Shown here: positions 18,602 through 30,200 of the stretch, one piece after another
Layout: each line of letters begins with the position of its first letter
Numbering within the stretch: the stretch's first letter is position 1
DNA from: Phoenix dactylifera
Taxonomy: Eukaryota; Streptophyta; Magnoliopsida; Arecales; Arecaceae
NCBI RefSeq assembly: GCF_009389715.1
Contig: NW_024067823.1
Span: 372,001 to 436,000 of the forward strand
DNA: 64,000 nucleotides
Direction: 5' to 3'
The notes under the pieces: model-generated
What the model was told of the DNA's origin: nothing
What the model saw: only the letters and a program-made list of their open reading frames with translations
Databases searched by the model: none
Position numbers and translations under genes: made by a program

Positions 18602-21528
18602 TGATAAGTGCTAAATAATGCATAAATTAATATCTTTTTCATAGCACTTATCATCATTTTAATACACATATTTTATATTTAAACATGAAAAAACTAAATG
18701 TTCCCTTTCAACATTTTATTAAAGTATTAAAAATAATTCAAGTTTGATTTTTTTGGTTGAACCCAAAAATTGATAGTCAACTTTAAAGACCACGCAATAG
18801 CACGTATCTGGTAGGATAGTGATTACGGGTATCAATCCACAGGGATTGGGGTACAGTTGTTTTTCTTTAAAAATAAAAATATTTAAAACGATGAATTTGT
18901 GAAGACTATTAAACTAAGAAATTTAATAAAAGAAAATGCAATTAAAAGGATATCAGTTTAAGAGAACCTAGGGCAAGGAATTCACCACTAACATCGGAAC
19001 AAGGGTAATTTATATTTTATTTTGTTCTTGGATTAACATGCAAATTGGCTACAAGCCTAATAAGCATTTAAATAAAAAGTCACAAAAGTAATTTGGGCAT
19101 AATCCATCTTCAGTTGGCATGAAATGTCTACCCTAATCTAAGGTGGTAGCACACTGCATCTTCCTTAAGCATGGACTATCTTATATTTACCTAGTGATCA
19201 TAAAGAACAATTGTATAAACGTCATATTTAAAATCACAGAAATTAAATATGAGATGAAATAAAATATTCATTAGAAGTAAAATAAAGTTTATACAACTCC
19301 AAGAATAGAATCAAAATATAAAACCCTTGGCCCTTTATTAGGGCTGCATCCGGCCCTAGTGAGAAGATCAGCCCTGCATGGAGTTGGAGACGGCAGCAGC
19401 AGCACAGCAGCGGACTCCCATCTCTCCCTCTTGTGATTCCCTTGAGAACGGCTCCTTCTTAACTCTTATGGGAAGTTATTCCCAAAATAACTAAAAATCT
19501 TCTCTCCCTTCTTTGTTTCTTTCTTCCCGTGGGAACTTAGCTTCTCCCGGTGGGAAACTTGGCACTTTTCGAGATAGATGGGATCAACCCCCCATGGGGG
19601 AAGAGGGAATGCCCCCAGGTGGGGAAGGAGGAATGGCCTTCTCGGTTCACGCCTGGGCCTTTTATAGGCTGCAACTCCTCTCTCTCTCTTCTCCTGTTTC
19701 TTCACGGATAAGGATGGAAGCGGATGGATGGGGCTGATCGGTTGCTGGAAGCTGGAATTCTGTTCCGAAGCAAAAACATGCGAACGAGGGGATGACGTGG
19801 GATTGAGTTGGGATCATTTGAGCAGGGGGGAGATGCTGGGATTCGGGTGACGTAGACATGGGTTCAGCTGCAAACACGACCTGCATACATTAGACTCGAC
19901 CAATAAAAAGAAAATCAATCAAACTTGAATAATTTATTTAAAATGAAATGAGGAAGAAAATACATTTTTTTGGTTAAATTTATAAAATATGTGAATTAAA
20001 ATAATGATAAGTGCTATGAATAAGATATTAATTTGTACATTATTTAGCACTTATCTCACCCCCCAACCTACATTTTGCTAGTCCTCAAGCAAAATAAAAA
20101 GTAACTCACTTTCGCAGGAATCGCGATTGCATTTACCGTATGCAATAAGGCTTTAAACCCCTAGGTGGCCCTAGTGGACGAGTTTTGTCTCGTGAGGATT
20201 TTCGGCTCAGATACCCACAAACTGCTGTCTCTACCCAAATAATTTATTTTATTATTTTATAAAATCTAATTTCAAATGCATTAATGCCAAGAATTTCAAA
20301 AGCATACAAAGTTTTAATTACTAAGTCAGCCCAAATCATAGGTCAGTATGCAACTTAAGCTGAAGTTATTAAGTTTTCCGTTAGAGAGTTGTAAGGCTAA
20401 TTTATACTTGGGTGCTCGGTGATATCTGGACCATACACAAGCTAAGACTTTAGATCCCCCAAAATACTGCTAAAGCTAGTAGTTTCCAAGAATTGGTCAG
20501 ATAAGACCTAATCACTGATTCAAAATCATCCTATCTTGCAGGATTTCGAGAGTTGTGGATGTTTACTTTAATACCTGATGGGCTTTATCTATAATATTCC
20601 AGTTTACTCGAATTTTTACAACGACGGCTTTCACACTATCGTCTTTTTCAAGGTCAATATTATTTTCTCTTTTTCTTTTTTTTTCTTTTTTTGTATTTAT
20701 AAATAAATTATGCACTTTTACTCTTGTAATGATTCCTCCGTGTAACGAGCATTCAGTCAACACTCCCACACCAGATGGCATAAGGTGTTGGGCATCAAGA
20801 CTCCCCTACGGACTTATGCTCGGGTTCATCATACAAGCCCGCTGACCTTTGACAATAGGTAGCCCTTTTCGATGTACCTGACTAAATTCACCTCTTTTTT
20901 CTTATTTTTTTTTAAATGAGATCATGGTGAATTAGATAGGTATAATTCATCAGGACTCAAGGTTGCTACCAGATTTAACAACATAATGTTGAACCTAACC
21001 CTTAGAAGTGCAGGCCATGTGTGTTGTGAAATTCCAAAGTAAAAATTATCTTACAACTTACTAAAAGAACTTTTAATAAAAAGAACTCAAATTGTCTTAC
21101 TCCTGACTAATCATTGGGCTTTTAGATTTTATATACTTTGTGTGTTTATCATTTCAGCACTAAAGCATAGAAATTGGGTTTTTTTTTTTTTGAGATGAAA
21201 TACTTATTCGAAAATGCAAAAAATTTCTTCAAAAATTCGAATCCTGTACCCCCCAACCTAGATCAGACATTGTCCTCATTGTTTTTTTTTGAATATTATA
21301 TTATTATTTCTTTATTTTTTTTATTATTTTTTTTAATTCTACTTTGGATGAAAATATGATGCATATGGAGGAAAGAAGCATTTTACCTTAGTTGCATCAG
21401 TAATATGAGGACTCCTGCTAAGAAATTGAAAAAAATGCAATAAGAAAAAAAAATGCAAAAATGACCTACGAAAATTAATTTCTTCTTCTATTTTGCTCGA
21501 GGACTAGCAAAATGTAGGTTGGGGGGTG
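18602..21528 (-). repeat. Composite unit 1 (H 18602-18770, L1 18771-20056, I1 20057-21528)
   Basis: H is a diverged inverted copy of the LTR's 5' end. It begins at the outer edge of the whole composite and joins L1 at ...CCCAAAAAT-TGATAGTC. I1 begins CACCCCCCAACC and ends GGTTGGGGGGTG: about 38 bp at its two ends are inverted copies, each PPT-like and pointing outward. L1's terminal TCT replaces the usual TCA. No coding content. Confidence 0.82.
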
Positions 21529-24458
21529 TGATAAGTGCTAAATAATGCATAAATTAATATCTTTTTCATAGCACTTATCATCATTTTAATACACATATTT
21601 TATATTTAAACATGAAAAAACTAAATGTTCCCTTTCATCATTTTATTAAAGTATTAAAAATAATTCAAGTTTGATTTTTTTGGTTGAACCCAAAAATTGA
21701 TAGTCAACTTTAAAGACCACGCAATAGCACGTATCTGGTAGGATAGTGATTACGGGTATCGATCCACAGGGATTGGGGTACAGTTGTTTTTCTTTAAAAA
21801 TAAAATATTTAAAACGATGAATTTGTGAAGACTATTAAACTAAGAAATTTAATAAAAGAAAATGCAATTAAAAGGATATCAGTTTAAGAGAACCTAGGGC
21901 AAGGAATTCACCACTAACATCGGAACAAGGGTTATTTATATTTTATTTCGTTCTTGGATTAACATGCAAATTGGCTACAAGCCTAATAAGCATTTAAATA
22001 AAAAGTCACAAAAGTAATTTGGGCATAATCCATCTTCAGTTGGCATGAAATGTCTACCCTAATCTAAGGTGGTAGCACACTGCATCTTCCTTAAGCATGG
22101 ACTATCTTATATTTACCTAGTGATCATAAAGAACAATTGTATAAACGTCATATTTAAAATCACAGAAATTAAATATGAGATAAAATAAAATATTCATTAG
22201 AAGTAAAATAAAGTTTATACAACTCCAAGAATAGAAATCAAAATATAAAACCCTTGGCCCTTTATTAGGGCTGCATCCGGCCCTAGTGAGAAGATCAGCC
22301 CTGCATGGAGTTGGAGACGGCAGCAGCAGCACAGCAGCGGGCTCCCATCTCTCCCACTTGCGATTCCCTTGAGAACGGCTCCTTCTTAACTTTTATGGGA
22401 AGTTATTCCCAAAATAACTAAAAATCTTCTCTCCCTTCTTTGTTTCTTTCTTCCCGTGGGAACTTAGCTTCTCCCGGTGGGAAACTTGGCACTTTTCGAG
22501 ATAGATGGGATCAACCCCCCATGGGGGAAGAGGGAATGCCCCCAGGTGGGGAAGGAGGAATGGCCTTCTCGGTTCACGCCTGGGCCTTTTATAGGCTGCA
22601 ACTCCTCTCTCTCTCTCTTCTCCTGTTTCTTCACGGATAAGGATGGAAGCGGATGGATGGGGCTGATCGGTTGCTGGAAGCTGGAATTCTGTTCCGAAGC
22701 AAAAACATGCGAACGAGGGGATGACGTGGGATTGAGTTGGGATCATTTGAGCAGGGGGGAGATGCTGGGATTCGGGTGACGTAGACATGGGTTCAGCTGC
22801 AAACACGACCTGCATACATTAGACTCGACCAATAAAAAGAAAATCAATCAAACTTGAATAATTTATTTAAAATGAAATGAGGAAGAAAATACATTTTTTT
22901 GGTTAAATTTATAAAATATGTGAATTAAAATAATGATAAGTGCTATGAATAAGATATTAATTTGTACATTATTTAGCACTTATCACACCCCCCAACCTAC
23001 ATTTTGCTAGTCCTCAAGCAAAATAAAAAGTAACTCACTTTCGCAGGAATCGCGATTGCATTTACCGTATGCAATAAGGCTTTAAACCCCTAGGTGGCCC
23101 TAGTGGACGAGTTTTGTCTCGTGAGGGTTTCCGGCTCAGATACCCACAAACTGCTGTCTCTACCCAAATAATTTAATTTATTATTTTATAAAATCTAATT
23201 TCAAATGCATTAATGCCAAGAATTTCAAAAGCATACAAAGTTTTAATTACTAAGTCAGCCCAAATCATAGGTCAGTATGCAACTTAAGCTGAAGTTATTA
23301 AGTTTTCCGTTAGAGAGTTGTAAGGCTAATTTATACTTGGGTGCTCGGTGATATCTGGACCATACACAAGCTAAGACTTTAGATCCCCCAAAATACTGCT
23401 AAAGCTAGTAGTTTCCAACAATTGGTCAGATAAGACCTAATCACTGATTCAAAATCATCCTATCTTGCAGGATTTCGAGAGTTGTGGATGTTTACTTTAA
23501 TACCTGATGGGCTTTATCTATAATATTCCAGTTTACTCGAATTTTTACAACGACGGCTTTCACACTATCGTCTTTTTCAAGGTCAATATTATTTTCTCTT
23601 TTTCTTTTTTTTTTCTTTTTTTTGTATTTATAAATAAATTATGCACTTTTACTCTTGTAATGATTCCTCCGTGTAACGAGCATTCAGTCAACACTCCCAC
23701 ACCAGATGGCATAAGGTGTTGGGCATCAAGACTCCCCTACGGACTTATGCTCGGGTTCATCATACAAGCCCGCTGACCTTTGACAAGAGGTAGCCCTTTT
23801 CGATGTACCTGACTCAATTCACCTCTTTTTTCTTATTTTTTTTTTAAATGAGATCATGGTGAATTAGATAGGTATAATTCATCAGGACTCAAGGTTGCTA
23901 CCAGATTTAACAACATAATGTTGAACCTAACCCTTAGAAGTGCAGGCCATGTGTGTTGTGAAATTCCAAAGTAAAAATTATCTTACAACTTACTAAAAGA
24001 ACTTTTAATGAAAAGAACTCAAATTGTCTTACTCCTGACTAATCATTGGGCTTTTAGATTTTATATACTTTGTGTGTTTATCATTTCAGCACTAAAGCAT
24101 AGAAATTGGGTTTTTTTTTTTTTGAGATGAAATACTTATTCGAAAATGCAAAAAATTTCTTCAAAAATTCGAATCCTGTACCCCCCAACCTAGATCAGAC
24201 ATTGTCCTCATTGTTTTTTTTGAATATTATATTATTATTTCTTTATTTTTTTATTATTTTTTTTAATTCTACTTTGGATGAAAATATGATGCATATGGAG
24301 GAAAGAAGCATTTTACCTTAGTTGCATCAGTAATATGAGGACTCCTGCTAAGAAATTGAAAAAAATGCAATAAGAAAAAAAAATGCAAAAATGACCTACG
24401 AAAATTAATTTCTTCTTCTATTTTGCTCGAGGACTAGCAAAATGTAGGTTGGGGGGTG
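21529..24458 (-). repeat. Composite unit 2 (H 21529-21697, L2 21698-22985, I2 22986-24458)
   Basis: It has the same architecture as unit 1 and is nearly identical to it, 2930 bp against 2927 bp. Differences are mostly homopolymer and CT-microsatellite lengths plus scattered substitutions. Confidence 0.85.
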
Positions 24459-27250
24459 TGATAAGTGCTAAATAACACATAAATTAATATCTTTTTCATA
24501 GCACTTATCATCATTTTAATACACATATTTTATATTTAAACATGAAAAAACTAAATGTTCCCTTTCATCATTTTATTAAAGTATTAAAAATAATTCAAGT
24601 TTGATTTTTTTGGTTGAACCCAAAAATTGATAGTCAACTTTAAAGACCACGCAATAGCACGTATCTGGTAGGATAGTGATTACGGGTATCGATCTATAGG
24701 GATTGGGGTACAGTTGTTTTTCTTTAAAAAAAAATATTTAAAACGATGAATTTGTGAAGACTATTAAACTAAGAAATTTAATAAAAGAAAATGCAATTAA
24801 AAGGATATCAGTTTAAGAGAACCTAGGGCAAGGAATTCACCACTAACATCGGAACAAGGGTTATTTATATTTTATTTCATTCTTGGATTAACATGCAAAT
24901 TGGCTACAAGCCTAATAAGCATTTAAATAAAAAGTCACAAAAGTAATTTGGGCATAATCCATCTTCAGTTGGCATGAAATGTCTACCCTAATCTAAGGTG
25001 GTAGCACACTGCATCTTCCTTAAGCATGGACTATCTTATATTTACCTAGTGATCATAAAGAACAATTGTATAAACGTCATATTTAAAATCACAGAAATTA
25101 AATATGAGATGAAATAAAATATTGATTAGAAGTAAAATAAAGTTTATACAACTCCAAGAATAGAAATCAAAATATAAAACCCTTGGCCCTTTATTAGGGC
25201 TGCATCCGGCCCTAGTGAGAAGATCAGCCCTGCATGGAGTTGGAGACGGCAGCAGCAGCACAGCAGCGGGCTCCCATCTCTCCCTCTTGCGATTCCCTTG
25301 AGAACGGCTCCTTCTTAACTCTTATGGGAAGTTATTCCCAAAATAACTAAAAATCTTCTCTCCCTTCTTTGTTTCTTTCTTCCCATGGGAACTTAGCTTC
25401 TCCCGGTGGGAAACTTGGCACTTTTCGAGATAGATGGGATCAACCCCCCATGGGGGAAGAGGGAATGCCCCCAGGTGGGGAAGGAGGAATGGCCTTCTCG
25501 GTTCACGCCTGGGCCTTTTATAGGCTGCAACTCCTCTCTCTCTCTCTCTCTTCTCCTGTTTCTTCATAGATAAGGATGGAAGCGGATGGATGGGGTTGAT
25601 CGGTTGCTGGAAGCTGGAATTCTGTTCCGAAGCAAAAACATGCGAACGAGGGGATTACGTGGGATTGAGTTGGGATCATTTGAGCAGGGGGGAGATGCTG
25701 GGATTCGGGTGACGTAGACATGGGTTCAGCTGCAAACACGACCTGCATACATTAGACTCGACCAATAAAAAGAAAATCAATCAAACTTGAATAATTTATT
25801 TAAAATGAAATGAGGAAGAAAATACATTTTTTTGGTTAAATTTATAAAATATGTGAATTAAAATAATGATAAGTGCTATGAATAAGATATTAATTTGTTC
25901 ATTATTTAGCACTTATCACACCCCCCAACCTACATTTTACTAGTCCTCAAGCAAAATAAAAAGTAACTCACTTTCGCAGGAATCGCGATTGCATTTACCG
26001 TATGCAATAAGGCTTTAAACCCCTAGGTGGCCCTAGTGGACGAGTTTTGTCTCGTGAGGATTTCCGGCTCAGATACCCACAAACTGCTGTCTCTACCCAA
26101 ATAATTTATTTTATTGTTTTATAAAATCTAATTTCAAATGCATTAATGCCAAGAATTTCAAAAGCATACAAAGTTTTAATTACTAAGTCAGCCCAAATCA
26201 TAGGTCAGTATGCAACTTAAGCTGAAGTTATTAAGTTTTCCGTTAGAGAGTTGTAAGGCTAATTTATACTTGGGTGCTCGGTGATATCTGGACCATACAT
26301 AAGCTAAGACTTTAGATCCCCCAAAATACTGCTAAAGCTAGTAGTTTCCAACAATTGGTCAGATAAGACCTAATCACTGATTCAAAATCATCCTATCTTG
26401 CAGGATTTCGAGAGTTGTGGATGTTTACTTTAATACCTGATGGGCTTTATTTATAATATTCCAGTTTACTCGAATTTTTACAACGACGGCTTTCACACTA
26501 TCGTCTTTTTCATGGTCAATATTATTTTCTCTTTTTCTTTTTTTTTCTTTTTCTTGTATTTATAAATAAATTATGCACTTTTACTCTTGTAATGATTCCT
26601 CCGTGTAACGAGCATTCAGTCAACACTCCCACACCAGATGGCATAAGGTGTTGGGCATCAAGACTCCCCTACGGACTTATGCTCGGGTTCATCATACAAG
26701 CCCGCTGACCTTTGACAATAGGTAGCCCTTTTCGATGTACCTGACTAAATTCACCTCTTTTTTCTTATTTTTTTTTTTAAATGAGATCATGGTGAATTAG
26801 ATAGGTATAATTCATCAGGACTCAAGGTTGCTACCAGATTTAACAACATAATGTTGAACCTAACCCTTAGAAGTGCAGGCCATGTGTGTTGTGAAATTCC
26901 AAAGTAAAAATTATCTTACAACTTACTAAAAGAACTTTTAATAAAAAGAACTCAAATTGTCTTACTCCTGACTAATCATTGGGCTGACTTAGTAATTAAA
27001 ATTTTGTGTGCTTTTGAAATTATTGGCACTTATGCATTTGAAATTAGATTTTATAAAACAACAAAATAAATTCCTTCGACAGCAGTTTGTGGGTATCTGA
27101 GCCGAAAACCCTCACGAGACAAAACTCGTCCACTAGGGCCACCTAGGGGTTTAAAGCCTTATTGCATACGGTAAATGCAATCGCGATTCCTGCGAAAGTG
27201 AGTTACTTTTTATTTTGCTTGAGGACTAGCAAAATGTAGGTTGGGGGGTG
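24459..27250 (-). repeat. Composite unit 3 (H 24459-24627, L3 24628-25918, I3 25919-27250)
   Basis: It matches units 1 and 2 except at the right end of the internal block. There the usual sequence is replaced by an inverted copy of the block's own left end. That gives long arms, 25919-26194 and 26981-27250. Confidence 0.85.
25919..27250. repeat. Long inverted repeat, arms about 270 bp, loop about 790 bp
   Basis: The left arm 25919-26194 (CACCCCCCAACC ... CTAAGTCAGCCC) is repeated inverted as the right arm 26981-27250 (GGGCTGACTTAG ... GGTTGGGGGGTG). The arms differ at only a few positions and by small indels. A transcript would fold into a long hairpin. Confidence 0.88.
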
Positions 27251-30200
27251 TAATAAGTGCTAAATAATGCATAAATTAATATCTTTTTCATAGCACTTAT
27301 CATCATTTTAATACACATATTTTATATTTAAACATGAAAAAACTAAATGTTCCCTTTCATCATTTTATTAAAGTATTAAAAATAATTCAAGTTTGATTTT
27401 TTTGGTTGAACCCAAAAATTGATAGTCAACTTTAAAGACCACGCAATAGCACGTATCTGGTAGGATAGTGATTACGGGTATCGATCCACAGGGATTGGGG
27501 TACAGTTGTTTTTCTTTAAAAATAAAAATATTTAAAACGATGAATTTGTGAAGACTATTAAACTAAGAAATTTAATAAAAGAAAATGCAATTAAAAGGAT
27601 ATCAGTTTAAGAGAACCTAGGGCAAGGAATTCACCACTAATATCGGAACAAGGGTAATTTATATTTTATTTCGTTCTTGGATTAACATGCAAATTGGCTA
27701 CAAGCCTAATAAGTATTTAAATAAAAAGTCACAAAAGTAATTTGGTTATAATCCATCTTCAGTTGGCATGAAATGTCTACCCTAATCTAAGGTGGTAGCA
27801 CACTGCATCTTCCTTAAGCATGGACTATCTTATATTTACCTAGTGATCATAAAGAACAATTGTATAAATGTCATATTTAAAATCACAGAAATTAAATATG
27901 AGATGAAATAAAATATTCATTAGAAGTAAAATAAAGTTTATACAACTCCAAGAATAGAAATCAAAATATAAAATCCTTGGCCCTTTATTAGGGCTGCATC
28001 CGGCCCTAGTGAGAAGATCAGCCCTGCATAGAGTTGGAGACGGCAGCAGCAGCACAGCAGCGGGCTCCCATCTCTCCCTCTTGCGATTCCCTTGAGAATG
28101 ACTCCTTCTTAACTCTTATGGAAAGTTATTCCCAAAATAACTAAAAATCTTCTCTCCCTTCTTTGTTTCTTTCTTCCCGTGGGAACTTAGCTTCTCCCGG
28201 TGGGAAACTTGGCACTTTTCGAGATAGATGGGATCAACCCCCCATGGGGGAAGAGGGAATGCCCCCAGGTGGGGAAGGAGGAATGGCCTTCTCGGTTCAC
28301 GCCTGGGCCTTTTATAGGCTGCAACTCCTCTCTCTCTCTCTTCTCCTGTTTCTTCACGGATAAGGATGGAAGCGGATGGATGGGGCTGATCGGTTGCTGG
28401 AAGCTGGAATTCTGTTCCGAAGCAAAAACGTGCGAACGTGGGGATGATGTGGGATTGAGTTGGGATCATTTGAGCAGGGGGGAGATGCTGGGATTCGGGT
28501 GACGTAGACATGGGTTCAGCTGTAAACACGACCTGCATACATTAGACTCGACCAATAAAAAGAAAATCAATCAAACTTGAATAATTTATTTAAAATGAAA
28601 TGAGGAAGAAAATACATTTTTTTGGTTAAATTTATAAAATATGTGAATTAAAATAATGATAAGTGCTATGAATAAGATATTAATTTGTACATTATTTAGC
28701 ACTTATCACACCCCCCAACCTACATTTTGCTAGTCCTCAAGCAAAATAAAAAGTAACTCACTTTCGCAGGAATCGCGATTGCATTTACCGTATGCAATAA
28801 GGCTTTAAACCCCTAGGTGGCCCTAGTGGACGAGTTTTGTCTCGTGAGGGTTTCCGGCTCAGATACCCACAAACTGCTGTCTCTACCCAAATAATTTATT
28901 TTATTATTTTATAAAATCTAATTTCAAATGCATTAATGCCAAGAATTTCAAAAGCATACAAAATTTTAATTACTAAGTCAGCCCAAATCATAGGTCAGTA
29001 TGCAACTTAAGCTAAAGTTATTAAGTTTTCCGTTAGAGAGTTGTAAGGCTAATTTATACTTGGGTGCTCGGTAATATCTGGACCATACACAAGCTAAGAC
29101 TTTAGATCCCCCAAAATACTGCTAAAGCTAGTAGTTTCCAAGAATTGGTCAGATAAGACCTAATCACTGATTCAAAATCATCCTATCTTGCAGGATTTCG
29201 AGAGTTGTGGATGTTTACTTTAATACCTGATGGGCTTTATCTATAATATTCCAGTTTACTCGAATTTTTACAACGACGGCTTTCACACTATCCTCTTTTT
29301 CAAGGTCTATATTATTTTCTCTTTTTCTTTTTTTTCTTTTTTTGTATTTATAAATAAATTATGCACTTTTACTCTTGTAATGATTCCTCCGTGTAACGAG
29401 CATTCAGTCAACACTCCCACACCAGATGGCATAAGGTGTTGGGCATCAAGACTCCCCTACGGACTTATGCTCGGGTTCATCATACAAGCCCGCTGACCTT
29501 TGACAATAGGTAGCCCTTTTCGATGTACCTGACTAAATTCACCTCTTTTTTCTTATTTTTTTTAAATGAGATCATGGTGAATTAGATAGGTATAATTCAT
29601 CAGGACTCAAGGTTGCTACCAGATTTAACAACATAATGTTGAACCTAACCCTTAGAAGTGCAGGCCATGTGTGTTGTGAAATTCCAAAGTAAAAATTATC
29701 TTACAACTTACTAAAAGAACTTTTAATGAAAAGAACTCAAATTGTCTTACTCCTGCGGCTTTTAGATTTTATATACTTTGTGTGTTTATTATTTCAGCAC
29801 TAAAGCATAGAAATTTGGTTTTTTTTTTTGAAAAACTTATTCAAAAATGCAAAAAATTTCTTCAAAAATTTCAAAAATTCGAATTTTATACCCCCCAACC
29901 TAGATCAGACATTGTCTTCAATGTTTATTATTATTATTATTATTATTTTTATTTTTTTTAAAAAATATATATTATATTATTATTTTTTATTTTATTTTAG
30001 GTATTTTATTTTGGACGAAAATATGATGCATATGGAGGAAAGAAGCATTTTACCTTAGTTGCATCAGTAATATGAGGACTCCTGCTAAGAAATTAGAAAA
30101 TATGTAATAAAAAAATGTGCATAAATAAGCTACGAGAATTGGGTTGCCTCCCAACAAGCGCTAAGTTTAACGTCTTCAGCCAGACGCAGCGCATCCTTAT

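Noticed and set aside
22393..22815. 140-residue frame on the - strand, repeated at 28116-28538 and partly in the other array units
   Set aside because: It lies within the LTR and is conserved only because the LTR copies are near-identical. Length changes in a CT microsatellite break it in units 1, 3 and 5. No known domain.
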